A DNA stretch of 38,457 bases, taken from Flavobacteriales bacterium UBA6049. GTDB taxonomy: Bacteria; Bacteroidota; Bacteroidia; Flavobacteriales_G; Salibacteraceae. Of the stretch, positions 19,601 to 28,350 are shown piece after piece; positions within the stretch are counted from its first letter, which is position 1; each line of letters begins with the position of its first letter. A model generated the notes under the pieces. That model saw only the letters and a list, made by a program, of their open reading frames with translations, searched no databases and had not been told where the DNA came from. The stretch spans positions 1 to 38,457 of the forward strand of contig DIYR01000141.1 of NCBI GenBank assembly GCA_002429085.1, given 5' to 3'. Both the position numbers and the translations under genes were made by a program.

Positions 19601-21113
19601 TTACCAGAGTTCTGCCAGTTATGCCAGGTGTTGCCTCATGATCTGTCCAATACAAACTAACTTTTAACGAACTAACTCCAGCAGGAACACTTAAACTATG
19701 CGTATTGATAGAACTATGGGAAACACTGTCTTCAAGAAACTGAGCCATTTGAATTACGTCAAATCCTCTTTTTGCATTGATTCTTCCGAAACCTGTTCTA
19801 AAATCGGGTCCCGGGTTTTCCATGTCGTCAGCAGTGTTCAGTATGATGGCCTTAATTAAACCTGAAACTGGAAATTGATTGGAATTAGCATTTCTATACG
19901 CTTCGGTTAAAAGAGCATTTACTCCTGCTAGATTAGGAGATGCAAACGAAGTTCCTCCAGGACCAGTTGCCGTAATATCTGGTAAAATTCGACCATCCAT
20001 TGCAGGACCTTTACTGCTGAATCCAGTTAGCTGATCGTTGGTATTCATAGCGCCTACAGCAAAAATGTTTTTAGCAGATTTCACTAATCCAGTTATGGTA
20101 CCCCAGCCGGTCCCAGCTCCATATGCAGCACACGATGATCCACCAATATTTCCGCATGAGTAGGTAATCATAAACCGGGAATTTGTTCGAACTAAAAAGT
20201 CGTTGATTGCAGCTCCTGCGTTATAGGTTACAGCACCAGAAATACAGCCATAACCAAATGAATTATTAACGATGTTTACGTTAGACTGAGCAGCATTTGT
20301 AAAGTTAATTCCACCGGACCATAAAGACGCTGCCCAGGCTTGTCCTCTTTGCACAGGGTCGAGATTACCAGCAGAGCACATACGCATACTTACGCCAGTT
20401 TTATGCCCGCTTGTTGTGCCACTTTCCCAACTTCTGTTTAATCTGTTTTGATAATCTGGATCAACTAGAGAATCAACTTTTCCGCCCTCATTAACTGCTA
20501 TTGTAATTCCATTTCCGTTTACCCCATTTAAGTTATAAGCACCATTAATGAACGAACCACGTGTCATGGATATTTCATCTTCTATTTCTAATTCTTCTGG
20601 CGGTTCAGGTAGCTCAACGTAAATAACAAAAGGCATAGCCGCGGCCTGAATAAGCGCATTTCGAGAACCACTAACTTCAAAAATTCCTAATGGCTCATAA
20701 ATTGAATTTGTTGTCACACCTATCTCAGATAGTTCGCTTTTAAAATGGCTGTAGTTGCTTACTGTTGCTACTGTAATAAAAGCATGTATTCCATTTTCAC
20801 TAGATGCATAATGTGGAATTTTATGAGCGAATAATCTAGGGTCAGCTTTCTGTCTAGGGACTTCAGAGAATGATTTAGTAACACCAACTTTCTTAAGAAC
20901 CTCGTTTGAGATGGTATTTGGCATAGATGCCAACCAAGTTAAATTGGGTTTATATTGATAAAGCTTTATACCATGATCTTCTAACAGAGCTTTTTGTTCT
21001 GCATTCGGTACATCTGCAAAACGCAAATATCTAAAGGTTGATTCTGAGTTGTTGAATTGTGCCAGAAGAGCTAAAGGCAATAGAAAAAGTAATACCCAAA
21101 ATACACGTAACAT
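16698..21113 (-). CDS. Large T9SS-secreted subtilisin-like (S8) protein with MAM, PKD-like and sorting domains
   Basis: The 1471-residue protein starts with a signal peptide (MLRVFWVLLFLLPLALLAQ) and a pro-region to about 180. The S8 domain covers about 195-455: the nucleophile is Ser389 in GTSFASP, the His is His237 in SGHKTG, and the oxyanion Asn is Asn322 in CGN. The residue at the catalytic Asp position in AVNEGG is Glu209 instead of Asp (codon GAG at 20487-20489). Behind it are a beta-rich domain, an Ig/Fn3-like segment (about 685-765), a MAM-like domain (about 895-1075), a PKD-like domain (about 1080-1160) and further Ig-like repeats. It ends in a type A Por sorting domain from about 1400 (ISIYPNPNNGLFYIEL). 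It is probably a surface or extracellular protease or a degenerate binding protein. There is no close partner gene. Confidence 0.88.
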   Translation of the reverse strand: MLRVFWVLLFLLPLALLAQFNNSESTFRYLRFADVPNAEQKALLEDHGIKLYQYKPNLTWLASMPNTISNEVLKKVGVTKSFSEVPRQKADPRLFAHKIPHYASSENGIHAFITVATVSNYSHFKSELSEIGVTTNSIYEPLGIFEVSGSRNALIQAAAMPFVIYVELPEPPEELEIEDEISMTRGSFINGAYNLNGVNGNGITIAVNEGGKVDSLVDPDYQNRLNRSWESGTTSGHKTGVSMRMCSAGNLDPVQRGQAWAASLWSGGINFTNAAQSNVNIVNNSFGYGCISGAVTYNAGAAINDFLVRTNSRFMITYSCGNIGGSSCAAYGAGTGWGTITGLVKSAKNIFAVGAMNTNDQLTGFSSKGPAMDGRILPDITATGPGGTSFASPNLAGVNALLTEAYRNANSNQFPVSGLIKAIILNTADDMENPGPDFRTGFGRINAKRGFDVIQMAQFLEDSVSHSSINTHSLSVPAGVSSLKVSLYWTDHEATPGITGRTLVNDLDLRVQSPNGTWTLPWILNTYPHNDSLIQPATQGVDTLNNIELVTISNPTSGTYNFEVSGSLVPSGIQSYFIVYSYVYDSIDVVFPKGGEGLVAGEDRRIRWDAFDNGNPFTIEFTADSGNSWQTVNTGIASDLRTYTWTIPSVQSGACQIRIQSGGQTATSGLFTIANPPSNLHRVWRCADSAMISWDSVPGALGYRVYRLGTHFMDTIGFTTSSHTKIYNLSSSLSEWVSVQTVLADSGSSRRAIALEIILGDYNCIGTDLAAVSIQSPDEGYYPSCLTASKLPVSFLVQNTGTMSLPQVPLAYQLNSGTVTRDTLFSALSSPSTALLEFSDSISIQNGINTLKAWTEFSGDANNSNDTLEITLTEYTSNNAPLPYSQSFDSFNGCSTSWGCSSITCNLSQGWYNVPNGTLGDSIDWRTHSGGTGSGGTGPSADHTSGNGNYLYLEGSGGSGSGCQNSVAMLHSPCFDLSQTNQPELSFWYHAFGNNIGTLHIDVLSNGKWHEDVHPPIVGSQGNQWLQYSVSLTAFQGEKVTIRFRGVTGNGWSTDMAIDDIEISTLPYADFSTTYDTFCLNQIIPLFNQSSYGTSYSWNISPNTFTYASGSSSSYSPVILASDSGMYHVELIATNSLGNDSLLKSNFFYVGDFVLPTLMADSPFNTYCFEDTASFFATGDGGIFDFYLNDTLRQSSSSSVFALPNFNSGDSIYVVNHVNSHCSYTGTKLGITKQPDYNNTPLSSNPYNTICMGDTVEISALSGFSQYEFRINGTTTSNSQNPLLQTSSLNDGDIVYCIVSDSFGCTGISNELAYIVNPIPQTPIVSFIPPDSLEASTLANHYYWSKDSLPLNDSTQTIQTQGAGLYVVYAESDGCTSKTSVPYLIEATGISELVSNGISIYPNPNNGLFYIELSNKLFNEIVLFDATGRAVFTQVVYSGINTVQIPEASSGIYLLQIKGEKQQIQSQIVIR

Positions 21114-21203
21114 ACTTATATAGAATTATCCTAAGCGATAGTTCCGAAAGTACACAATCTGAGTGAGCTTGCAATTAGACGCTTCACGAACAGCAAGAGA
21201 AGG

Positions 21204-22451
21204 CTATCTGATTTTGTTTACTTGACTCCACGTAATTTGCGGATCTTGGTGAACCTGTTCCTTCATTGGTTCTTTAGAATTATATCTTTTATCTTCTGGA
21301 ATTCTTTGAACATTGTCTAGCTCCAATTCATTAACATTATACAGTAGTTCTAAATAGAATTTTGATTCCTCATTTTTTTTGAAGAGGTGCTTTTCTATCA
21401 TGTTCATATGAATTCGCATATCTACAAATTGTGGATACCACTTTTCATTGCGTTCCGTGTAGTTTGCGTGATGAACAAATGTTGGATTTTCAATGCCTAA
21501 ACCAAGTGCGAATAAAATAGGTTTAGCTATTACAGGGATTACGAATTCACCTTCTAAATCTAGCTTAACTAAAGCCATTGAATTTTCTTCCAAATACAAG
21601 GTTCCCTTTTGGCGTGTGTGATCTACTTTTCGTTTGGTTTCGAAGTGAATAACCATCACTTTTTTTCCGCCATAAGTAGTAGGCTTACCAAAATGGTAAT
21701 TATACTTTTTAAAAAGGTTACTATCTAAATAGCTGTCTTCATCATCCATCCAGTCTTTTCTAATTACCGTTTCTGGACCACTAAATGAAGAAGCAATCAT
21801 TTCTTTAGTAGATTCTTCTTCGTACTCTTCACCTTTCTTTTCGGCTTTTTTCTTTGCTTTCTTTTCGCTCTTCTCGATTTTTTCTTTCATGAATTGCATT
21901 TCCGAAATCACCTCAGGTTCAGAGTATAACAATATTTGATGTTGATTTTTTTCATTAGAATCTGGAGACATGTTATAGTATGTCTTAATAAATGATTCTT
22001 TAAAGTGAAGAGGATTCCCGTTTTCCGTAACAGCTTGTCTGTAATACCCAAGGGTGTTAAAGTCAGAGGTGGCATAGTTCTCTTCTTTTCGCAAAACTGC
22101 CTGCTTAATGTAGTATGTAGGAGGTTTAGGACGAACCACAACTTCGCTTAACTCAATTCCACTAGGAATCATTTTTAGTTTGGCTTCGGGCTTTAATTCT
22201 GAAAGAGCAATTTTATACGATTCATAACCTAAGTAATGAATTACCAAAGTATCGTTAAGATCATCAATTTTAAATTGATATTCCCCCATGCTATTTGTAG
22301 TGGTTCCTAGTTGTTGACGTTTTAAAATCAGATTGGCGTAGGGGAGAGCATCTTTTGTTTCCTTGTCAGTAATAACACCTTTAAAAGTTGTTTGGCCAAT
22401 AGAAACAGAGGCTAAGAGGGTAATTGCCGCACAGATAATGGTAAGCTTCAT
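21204..22451 (-). CDS. Carboxypeptidase-regulatory-like (CarboxypepD_reg) domain protein, exported
   Basis: The 415-residue protein has a signal peptide (MKLTIICAAITLLASVSIGQ) and an N-terminal CarboxypepD_reg-like beta-sandwich at about 22-105 (FKGVITDKETKDALPYANL ... NSMGEYQF). These domains precede many Bacteroidota outer-membrane proteins. The rest forms a beta-rich domain with no clear catalytic residues, broken by a charged Lys/Glu-rich insert at about 188-220. It could be a periplasmic or outer-membrane protein of envelope maintenance; I cannot assign a function. It is 41 bp after the AlkD-like gene but the two look functionally unrelated. Confidence 0.75.
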   Translation of the reverse strand: MKLTIICAAITLLASVSIGQTTFKGVITDKETKDALPYANLILKRQQLGTTTNSMGEYQFKIDDLNDTLVIHYLGYESYKIALSELKPEAKLKMIPSGIELSEVVVRPKPPTYYIKQAVLRKEENYATSDFNTLGYYRQAVTENGNPLHFKESFIKTYYNMSPDSNEKNQHQILLYSEPEVISEMQFMKEKIEKSEKKAKKKAEKKGEEYEEESTKEMIASSFSGPETVIRKDWMDDEDSYLDSNLFKKYNYHFGKPTTYGGKKVMVIHFETKRKVDHTRQKGTLYLEENSMALVKLDLEGEFVIPVIAKPILFALGLGIENPTFVHHANYTERNEKWYPQFVDMRIHMNMIEKHLFKKNEESKFYLELLYNVNELELDNVQRIPEDKRYNSKEPMKEQVHQDPQITWSQVNKIR

Positions 22452-22492
22452 ATGATTGTGTTTGATGTGTGACGGTTAGGTAGGGTGAAAAG

Positions 22493-23182
22493 TTACAGAT
22501 ATTTTGAAGCTTCTTTATGAGCTAATTTACTTAACGGGTGTTGATCTATGAATTTGCGTACCCAATCTGCATGGGTTCGGCTTACTTGACGAAGAGACCA
22601 CCCAATAGCTTTTTGTATAAAGAATTCCTTATCAAATAGGTGAGGGGTAATGCAGTCTGAAAGTAAGGCTAAATTCACATTTGTTTTATACTTCAGTTGA
22701 AAAATGATGGAGGTCCTAACAAGCCACATGTTCTCAGACTGATTCCATTTTTTTACGGTCTTTAATTTATTCGTGGGATGTACTTGAAAATAATAGCCAA
22801 CGTGAGTTGAAGCAATAAGGTCAACCGTGTCCCACCAACTTTTGTTAGTGATGAGCCATTCGAATAACTCAATACTGTCTTCTTGAAGCCAATACTTTGT
22901 TCTCGTAATTAATTCAATGGCGATGTATTGAGCTTCGCGATGTTCGTCAATCCATAACTCTCGAACGATAAAATCTAGTGAATCATGTGATGGTTTTCCA
23001 TGCTTTTTGAGAAACGCTTTTAAGAGTTCTTTACGCTCACCAGCGGTCATACCCCAAAACGTGTATTGATTGCGCATATAGGCTTCCCATGCAACAGCTT
23101 TGTCTTCTTTTGCGTAGAGAGAGGCAGCCTCAAGTAGAGCTTGAACGTAATCTGAATCAGATAGCATGTCCGTGTTCATCAA
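22493..23182 (-). CDS. DNA alkylation repair protein, AlkD-like HEAT-repeat
   Basis: The 229-residue protein is made of HEAT-like helical repeats of the AlkD / DNA-alkylation-repair family, with the characteristic segments VRELWIDEHREAQYIAIELI, WWDTVDLIASTHVGYYF and FIQKAIGWSLRQVSRTHADWV. AlkD enzymes excise positively charged alkylated bases such as 7-methylguanine without base flipping. The conserved WWDTVD Asp, needed in AlkD, is present. The gene overlaps the DUF1801-like gene by 26 bp if started at 23182; an alternative ATG at 23167 would reduce the overlap to 11 bp. Confidence 0.87.
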   Translation of the reverse strand: MMNTDMLSDSDYVQALLEAASLYAKEDKAVAWEAYMRNQYTFWGMTAGERKELLKAFLKKHGKPSHDSLDFIVRELWIDEHREAQYIAIELITRTKYWLQEDSIELFEWLITNKSWWDTVDLIASTHVGYYFQVHPTNKLKTVKKWNQSENMWLVRTSIIFQLKYKTNVNLALLSDCITPHLFDKEFFIQKAIGWSLRQVSRTHADWVRKFIDQHPLSKLAHKEASKYL

Positions 23183-23522
23183 TGTGCAAGAAGCCTTGTT
23201 CTACAAGGTCGGCAAGTTCAGCTAGTAATGTAGGGTCTGGTTTTGTGAAGTGAAAACATGATTTGCCTTTCAGTTTCTTTTTTAGATCGTCAGAAATAGA
23301 ATCTAACAGTTCTGGGTATTCATATATTGGCATGAAATAAAAGGCGATGGATTTGCTTCGTACTCGTACCGAAGCAAAGAAGTATGGCTTACCATTTTTA
23401 GCCATTTCTGGCCAGTTAAGATAATATTGATCGACCTCATTAACTGCAACCTTCATTTCATCTTCATATGACTCTATGATTGTTTTCAGTAATTCGAATG
23501 TGTGCGATTGACTCGATTCCAT
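23157..23522 (-). CDS. DUF1801-like small protein upstream of AlkD homologue
   Basis: The 121-residue protein resembles the DUF1801 / YdhG-like fold: the block PYFFASVRVRSKSIAFYFMPIY followed by a SISDDLKKKLKGKSCFHF segment is typical. The role of the family is unknown; frataxin-like and metal-related functions have been suggested, without proof. Its 3' end overlaps the start of the AlkD-like gene, which implies coupled translation. It lies 7 bp after the UbiB-like gene, so the three may be co-transcribed. Confidence 0.75.
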   Translation of the reverse strand: MESSQSHTFELLKTIIESYEDEMKVAVNEVDQYYLNWPEMAKNGKPYFFASVRVRSKSIAFYFMPIYEYPELLDSISDDLKKKLKGKSCFHFTKPDPTLLAELADLVEQGFLHIDEHGHAI

Positions 23523-23529
23523 AAATGAT

Positions 23530-25167
23530 TTATTTCTTTTTCAGATCTTTTAGAATGGTAAAAGTTAAATAACTGGCGAAAAGTGTTCCTGCAATTCCGA
23601 AAATGGAGTACCCATTAAACTGAGGAGGTACTTTAAAAGCCCATAAAAGAGCAGATCCTAAAAAAATAGCTGAGCATAAGATACCCTTTACAAGAAGGTT
23701 TACAGAATGCTCTAAGTTTTGATGTTCTAGATGGATGGTGAAAGAGTCTTTATCCATCTTTTTAAGTGCCTTTGAAATAGTTGAAGGAACTGAATGAATA
23801 AGACGTTCCCAAGTCTTCAACGTTTTAAAGCTATTTTTAAGGAGATGTTTTGGGTTTAATCTGTGAATGAGGATCTTACTTTGATACTCTTTGAAAAGTA
23901 TGGTTAAATTGAAGTTCTGATCTAACAATCTTGAAGACCCCTCGAGCAAAAGAATTGATCTAGCAAGAGAGCTTATGTTCCTAGGTAATGTAAGATGATG
24001 TCTTTGGAAAATATCTAGCGCATCTACTAATGCTCCGCTCATATCAAACTGATTAAGAGGAACATCTAAGTATTCTTCTAGGAAACGATCTACTTCCCAT
24101 TCAAAAGAAACAAGATCAGTGTGTTGAGAAGGAGGACATAGTTCTAAAATAATGTCTTTTACTTGCTCTGCATCGTTCTGTGCTATGCCAATAATTAAAT
24201 CTTCAAATGCTTGATTGGTTCTTTTATCAATTCTCCCAATCATACCACAGTCAATAACTTGTAAGCCTCCCTCTTTACTAGCAAATAGATTTCCAGGATG
24301 AGGGTCTGCATGATAGAATCTATCTCTGAAGATCATATCCATGAAAACTTTCGCGCTATTTAAAGTGAAATTGGTGCGTTGTTTTTTCGTCCAGTTATAT
24401 TGGTCTAAATCTTTAATAGATACCCCATTCATTTTAGTCATTGTGAGCACATTTTTTGTGCTTAGTTCTGGAAAAGGCACTGGAAATTGAACTGTATTAT
24501 CGTCTTTAAAGTTGTTATTGAAACGTTGTAGGTTTCTCAATTCTATTCTAAAATCTAGTTCGTTAAGAAGTGTATGGCTAAATTCCTTTACTAGTAATGT
24601 TAGGTTGTACGACTTGAAGTTAGCATTGTAGTTACTCATTATTCTAGCTAACCATGAGAGTATAGTTAGGTCTTCTTTTACCTTAGACTCTATGCCGTTG
24701 TGCATTATTTTAACTACAACTGACTGCCCATTTTGAAGTGTGGCTAAATGAACTTGTGCTATGCTCGCAGAGGCAATAGGTTCAGGGTTTAATGTAGAGA
24801 ATACTTCTTCTACATTCTCGATTCCAAAAGAATTGCAAATAGTTGCATGTATAGTGTCTAGTTCATCTGCAGGTGTTGAAGATTGAAGCTTTGCTAGTTC
24901 AGTAGCTAATTCAGTAGAGATTAAATCAGTTCTTGTGCTTAATATCTGCCCAAGTTTAATGAAGGTGGTTCCTAATTCTTGTGCTGCGAGGCGTATTCGA
25001 ACTTCTTGTGATTCGTGGAGTATTTGAGACTTTGATCGTGATTTTATAAAATCATTTAGCCACTCAATATTACTGTTGCTAATTAAGTCAGAGACTCCAT
25101 ACTTAACGAGAATTGCAACAATGTCTCTAAGGCGTTTACTCGGTTCAGGCGAAGTGAAATCTTTCAT
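23530..25167 (-). CDS. ABC1/UbiB-type kinase-like membrane protein
   Basis: The 545-residue protein is a UbiB/AarF/ADCK-family member, used in ubiquinone or menaquinone biosynthesis or lipid homeostasis. Family motifs are in order: KxGQ as KLGQ at 71-74, the Ala-rich loop PIASASIAQVH at about 130-140 in place of a glycine loop, Lys153 in VVVKIMHNG, HADPHPGN in the catalytic loop and IDCGM replacing the usual DFG-type motif. The C-terminus has two predicted helices (about 490-540), a typical membrane anchor. In this phylum the quinone is menaquinone, so a ubiquinone role is unlikely; no quinone biosynthesis gene is beside it. Confidence 0.92.
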   Translation of the reverse strand: MKDFTSPEPSKRLRDIVAILVKYGVSDLISNSNIEWLNDFIKSRSKSQILHESQEVRIRLAAQELGTTFIKLGQILSTRTDLISTELATELAKLQSSTPADELDTIHATICNSFGIENVEEVFSTLNPEPIASASIAQVHLATLQNGQSVVVKIMHNGIESKVKEDLTILSWLARIMSNYNANFKSYNLTLLVKEFSHTLLNELDFRIELRNLQRFNNNFKDDNTVQFPVPFPELSTKNVLTMTKMNGVSIKDLDQYNWTKKQRTNFTLNSAKVFMDMIFRDRFYHADPHPGNLFASKEGGLQVIDCGMIGRIDKRTNQAFEDLIIGIAQNDAEQVKDIILELCPPSQHTDLVSFEWEVDRFLEEYLDVPLNQFDMSGALVDALDIFQRHHLTLPRNISSLARSILLLEGSSRLLDQNFNLTILFKEYQSKILIHRLNPKHLLKNSFKTLKTWERLIHSVPSTISKALKKMDKDSFTIHLEHQNLEHSVNLLVKGILCSAIFLGSALLWAFKVPPQFNGYSIFGIAGTLFASYLTFTILKDLKKK

Positions 25168-25200
25168 TTGAACATGTAATTAAATGTTATAAAACCACGG

Positions 25201-25254
25201 AAGTAATTATTACTTTCAATAATAAAGAATGAATGTTGTACGTGTTTGAAACAC
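25201..25254. repeat. Two short perfect inverted repeats between protease gene and ubiB-like gene
   Basis: AAGTAAT-T-ATTACTT lies at 25201-25215 and GTGTTT-G-AAACAC at 25242-25254. Neither has a T-run, so a terminator is not supported; operator or chance are both possible. Confidence 0.4.
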
Positions 25255-25259
25255 CTATT

Positions 25260-26456
25260 TTATTTGGACAATCTACAATCTTGAATCTTACCAGATGGTT
25301 TTTTGACTTTCAATTCAATAGAAGAACTGTTTCGAACAAGTTTTCTAACATCAAAAAGTACTGTGCATGGAATTTCATTCATCGGATCTAACGAAATATC
25401 GTTTATGCCGAGTACTATATCATTAAGTTCAATTCCTTGCTGATTGGCTAATCCATCTACTTCCATTGAACTTATAAAATATGCAGTGTCGTTAGGCAGA
25501 ACAGAAAAGCCAAAACTTGGAGTTTCAGGATAGTGTTGTTGTTGCTTATTTGGGTAAAACGACAATCGCTTTTTCTTAGGATTTAAATGAACTCGATAAT
25601 TTTTAAGAAGTTCATTCCCAACTTTGGGGATGTTACCTGGTGTAATTTCAAATTCAATACTATCAATAGTCATTTGGGCAATTCCAAAGTCATAAAGTGC
25701 ATAGGTATAACTCGTATCTGCTTTCATGTATCCAAATGCCCCTTCTGCACCAATCCCAACATATGTGGCCTTTTGGGTTGCATAATTTAATCCATCGATT
25801 GTCTTTTTTTGATTGGTCATAAAATTGAGATAACCATTGAAGCCAGTGTCTACGAGAAAACGAGTTTTGGGTTTAGAAGAATAGATGTAGGGTGCTTTTT
25901 GATTTCCTTGGAAGTAAACTTTTGTCTGAAATGGTGTTTCTGGAAGTTCTAAGTCACTCGCCTTTTTAGCAATAATCATTTGCTCAAGTTGCCAATCGAA
26001 TAGTACTTGGCATGCGTTCATTGAATTACTTCCGAAGATGCCGTCAATACCAGCGCAGCTTAAAATTTTAGTATTCTCAACATTCCATACGAAAGCAGTT
26101 TGATTAGTAAAAACAGTATTGTTTACGTAAATAGAATCTACCGTAACAAATGCCATTGACTTTTTGGTACTATCTAAAGCACTAATCTTGGCAGATGCAG
26201 TCGTGTCGAACATGATTTCGTTTGCAATTTCAGCGCTAACTGCCGTGGGAGCCCCCGTGTCCACAAGAAATTTATAGATTTTTCCATTAGCCTTAAGCTG
26301 AACGTTTACAAGGAAAATACCAATGGTGCCGAAATCTCCCGTAAGTGTATCAGTAGGGGTTTTGAAATGCGCTTTTGCTTGTTTAATCTTTTGACCAAGG
26401 GTGTGGCAGGGAAATATCATAATGATGAAAAACAAAGACAATAGCGCACGAATCAT
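25260..26456 (-). CDS. Exported double-DTG aspartyl protease with C-terminal PDZ domain
   Basis: The protein of 398 residues has a signal peptide (MIRALLSLFFIIMIFPCHTLGQ). Two retropepsin-like lobes sit in one chain: FLVDTGAP with Asp66 and FLVDTGFN with Asp203, each at the start of a lobe. The second lobe ends in a GNELLKNYRVHLNPKKKRLSF segment typical of aspartyl protease repeats. A PDZ-like domain follows at about 313-390 (GFSVL ... GLANQQGIELNDIVLGIN). A pepsin-like monomer with both Asp residues is plausible, and the expected location is the periplasm. I start at ATG 26456; an upstream TTG at 26462 overlaps the kinase stop (TTGA). It is the last gene of the barrel-kinase-protease unit. 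Confidence 0.85.
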   Translation of the reverse strand: MIRALLSLFFIIMIFPCHTLGQKIKQAKAHFKTPTDTLTGDFGTIGIFLVNVQLKANGKIYKFLVDTGAPTAVSAEIANEIMFDTTASAKISALDSTKKSMAFVTVDSIYVNNTVFTNQTAFVWNVENTKILSCAGIDGIFGSNSMNACQVLFDWQLEQMIIAKKASDLELPETPFQTKVYFQGNQKAPYIYSSKPKTRFLVDTGFNGYLNFMTNQKKTIDGLNYATQKATYVGIGAEGAFGYMKADTSYTYALYDFGIAQMTIDSIEFEITPGNIPKVGNELLKNYRVHLNPKKKRLSFYPNKQQQHYPETPSFGFSVLPNDTAYFISSMEVDGLANQQGIELNDIVLGINDISLDPMNEIPCTVLFDVRKLVRNSSSIELKVKKPSGKIQDCRLSK

Positions 26457-26458
26457 TC

Positions 26459-28339
26459 TCAATCAGTATTTACAGCAGGTAAGTTAATTTGAAAAATGGA
26501 ACCAGCGTTTACTTTACTGCTAAGTTGAATGGTTCCACCAATGAACTCAACGTATCGTTTTACAATAGATAATCCTAATCCTGTGCCTTGATATTGGCGA
26601 GTCTGTCCCATTTGAGCTTGCCAGAATGGTTCGAAGATTCGTTCTTGGGCTTTCTCAGATATACCAATGCCTGTATCAATTACTTCAATGATGACATGTT
26701 TCTTGTCTCTGTACGCATGCATACTGATAGTTCCTTTTTTTGTGAACTTCAATGCGTTGTCAACTAGGTTGTTGATGCACTGCGAAAGCATACCTAAATT
26801 GGCTTTTACATGAATAGTATCTGGTCTTTTAACAGATAAATTGAGCCCTTTTAACTTGGCTTTGGCTTGATAGAGACTGTACGTTTCATCAAACAAGTGA
26901 CTGATGGAAACAATATTCAATTGAGCGTCTTCATTTTCTGCTTCTAGCTTAGTCATAGCCAGAATGCTATTAAGAGTATTAAGTAGACGATAACCACTTT
27001 CTTTTTGAATACCTACTAACTCTTTAATACTATCAGAGACAGCCTCCAATTCCATGAGTTCTGCAGTTCCTAGAATTCCATTTAAAGGAGTTCTAATCTC
27101 ATGACTCATAGTTGCCAAGAAATTTGTTTTCATTGCGGTCATCTCTTCGGCTAATAGAAGAGCTTGTTGCTGCTTTTGAATAAAGTGTTTTTTGTGGGTG
27201 ATATCTCTAAATGTGGATATAATTCCGCGTATATTAGGGTCATCAAGCAAATTGCGTGAGACTGATTCAATCCAGATTTTCTCGCCATTTGCTTTTTGAA
27301 TTTGTTGCTCTGTTTTGAACAACTTGTTTGGGTTAACAAGTACCCATTCTAGATTTTTTCGGTTGAGGTCTAAGTATTCATCAAGTATATGGTCAAAAAA
27401 GGGTGTGCCGATTAAATCACTTGGTTTCTTTTGAATGACAGAGTAAACATTTTCTGATATGTATTCTATAATCCCTTCTTCAGTTATAATGCAAGCAACA
27501 TCTTCACCATTATCAATAAGTGTTTTGTATTTCGATTCTCTTTTTTGAACTTCTTCAACTAACTCATTAATTCGAATTTCACGCTGTTTGAGTTCGGTAA
27601 TATTTCTTGAAATTCCAATGAAACCTGAAACCTCTAAATCTTCATTGAGCATTGGCGAGAGAGTAGTGTCAATGTACAGTACCTGCTCACTTTCTTGCAC
27701 AAAACTCCAAACAAAAGAGTAATTACTTCTAGAGCCGCTCTTATATGCTTTTATAAAATCGCTAATTCTCTCTGAAATCCCTATCTCAGTAATTGAACTC
27801 TTAATTGCGTCATCTAGAGATACTCTAAATAGTATTTCTGCAGATTCATTCCAGTATAATATAGAACCATCAATATCAGCTCCAAAAACTGCTTCAGAAA
27901 TGCCTCCTAAAATATGCTTGTTAAATTCAAGATGATTTAGAACTTTTCGTTGTTTGGTGATGTCGGTTAAAGTGCCATACAGACGAGATACTTCGTTGTT
28001 TTCTATGATAGGGTTGGCTACTAGTCGGACACACTTTGGAATCCCAGTAGGAGTAATAATTCTATAAACCTCGTCTACTGCGTTTTTACCAGCTATGCAT
28101 TTAGCTAAATCTTCTGTAATTCTATTACGAGATTCTTCAGTGCCGTATGCGATGGCTTCTTCAAAAGAGGTTACCTCAAAGTCTGTTACTTCATGAATAT
28201 CGTACATACCTTGAGTCCAATACATACGAGGCTGAACCAAATCAAAAATCCAGTGACCCATTTTATGGGCACTTTCACTTTGCTTGATTAGTTTGAAAAA
28301 GGTGTTGTGGCCAATTTCATCCCAGATGTCGTTAGCCAT
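26459..28339 (-). CDS. Soluble PAS-domain sensor histidine kinase
   Basis: The 626-residue protein has three PAS domains in tandem (about 10-130, 135-252 and 268-384), then HisKA with phospho-acceptor His413 in MSHEIRTPLNG, then HATPase_c (about 500-622) with N-box NNLVDNALKF, DTGIGIS and GTGLGLSIVKRY. There is no membrane helix, so it is a cytosolic sensor, and no receiver domain is fused. No response regulator is next to it in the window. The PAS domains could bind haem, flavin or small ligands; the sequence does not tell. The beta-barrel gene ends 11 bp upstream and the protease begins 2 bp after its stop. Confidence 0.93.
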   Translation of the reverse strand: MANDIWDEIGHNTFFKLIKQSESAHKMGHWIFDLVQPRMYWTQGMYDIHEVTDFEVTSFEEAIAYGTEESRNRITEDLAKCIAGKNAVDEVYRIITPTGIPKCVRLVANPIIENNEVSRLYGTLTDITKQRKVLNHLEFNKHILGGISEAVFGADIDGSILYWNESAEILFRVSLDDAIKSSITEIGISERISDFIKAYKSGSRSNYSFVWSFVQESEQVLYIDTTLSPMLNEDLEVSGFIGISRNITELKQREIRINELVEEVQKRESKYKTLIDNGEDVACIITEEGIIEYISENVYSVIQKKPSDLIGTPFFDHILDEYLDLNRKNLEWVLVNPNKLFKTEQQIQKANGEKIWIESVSRNLLDDPNIRGIISTFRDITHKKHFIQKQQQALLLAEEMTAMKTNFLATMSHEIRTPLNGILGTAELMELEAVSDSIKELVGIQKESGYRLLNTLNSILAMTKLEAENEDAQLNIVSISHLFDETYSLYQAKAKLKGLNLSVKRPDTIHVKANLGMLSQCINNLVDNALKFTKKGTISMHAYRDKKHVIIEVIDTGIGISEKAQERIFEPFWQAQMGQTRQYQGTGLGLSIVKRYVEFIGGTIQLSSKVNAGSIFQINLPAVNTD

Positions 28340-28350
28340 AAGATTTAAGG

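Noticed and set aside
26711..26724. GTACGCATGCATAC, 13 of 14 matches to the MarR operator
   Set aside because: It lies within the kinase coding sequence, far from any start, and is a single copy; chance is likely.
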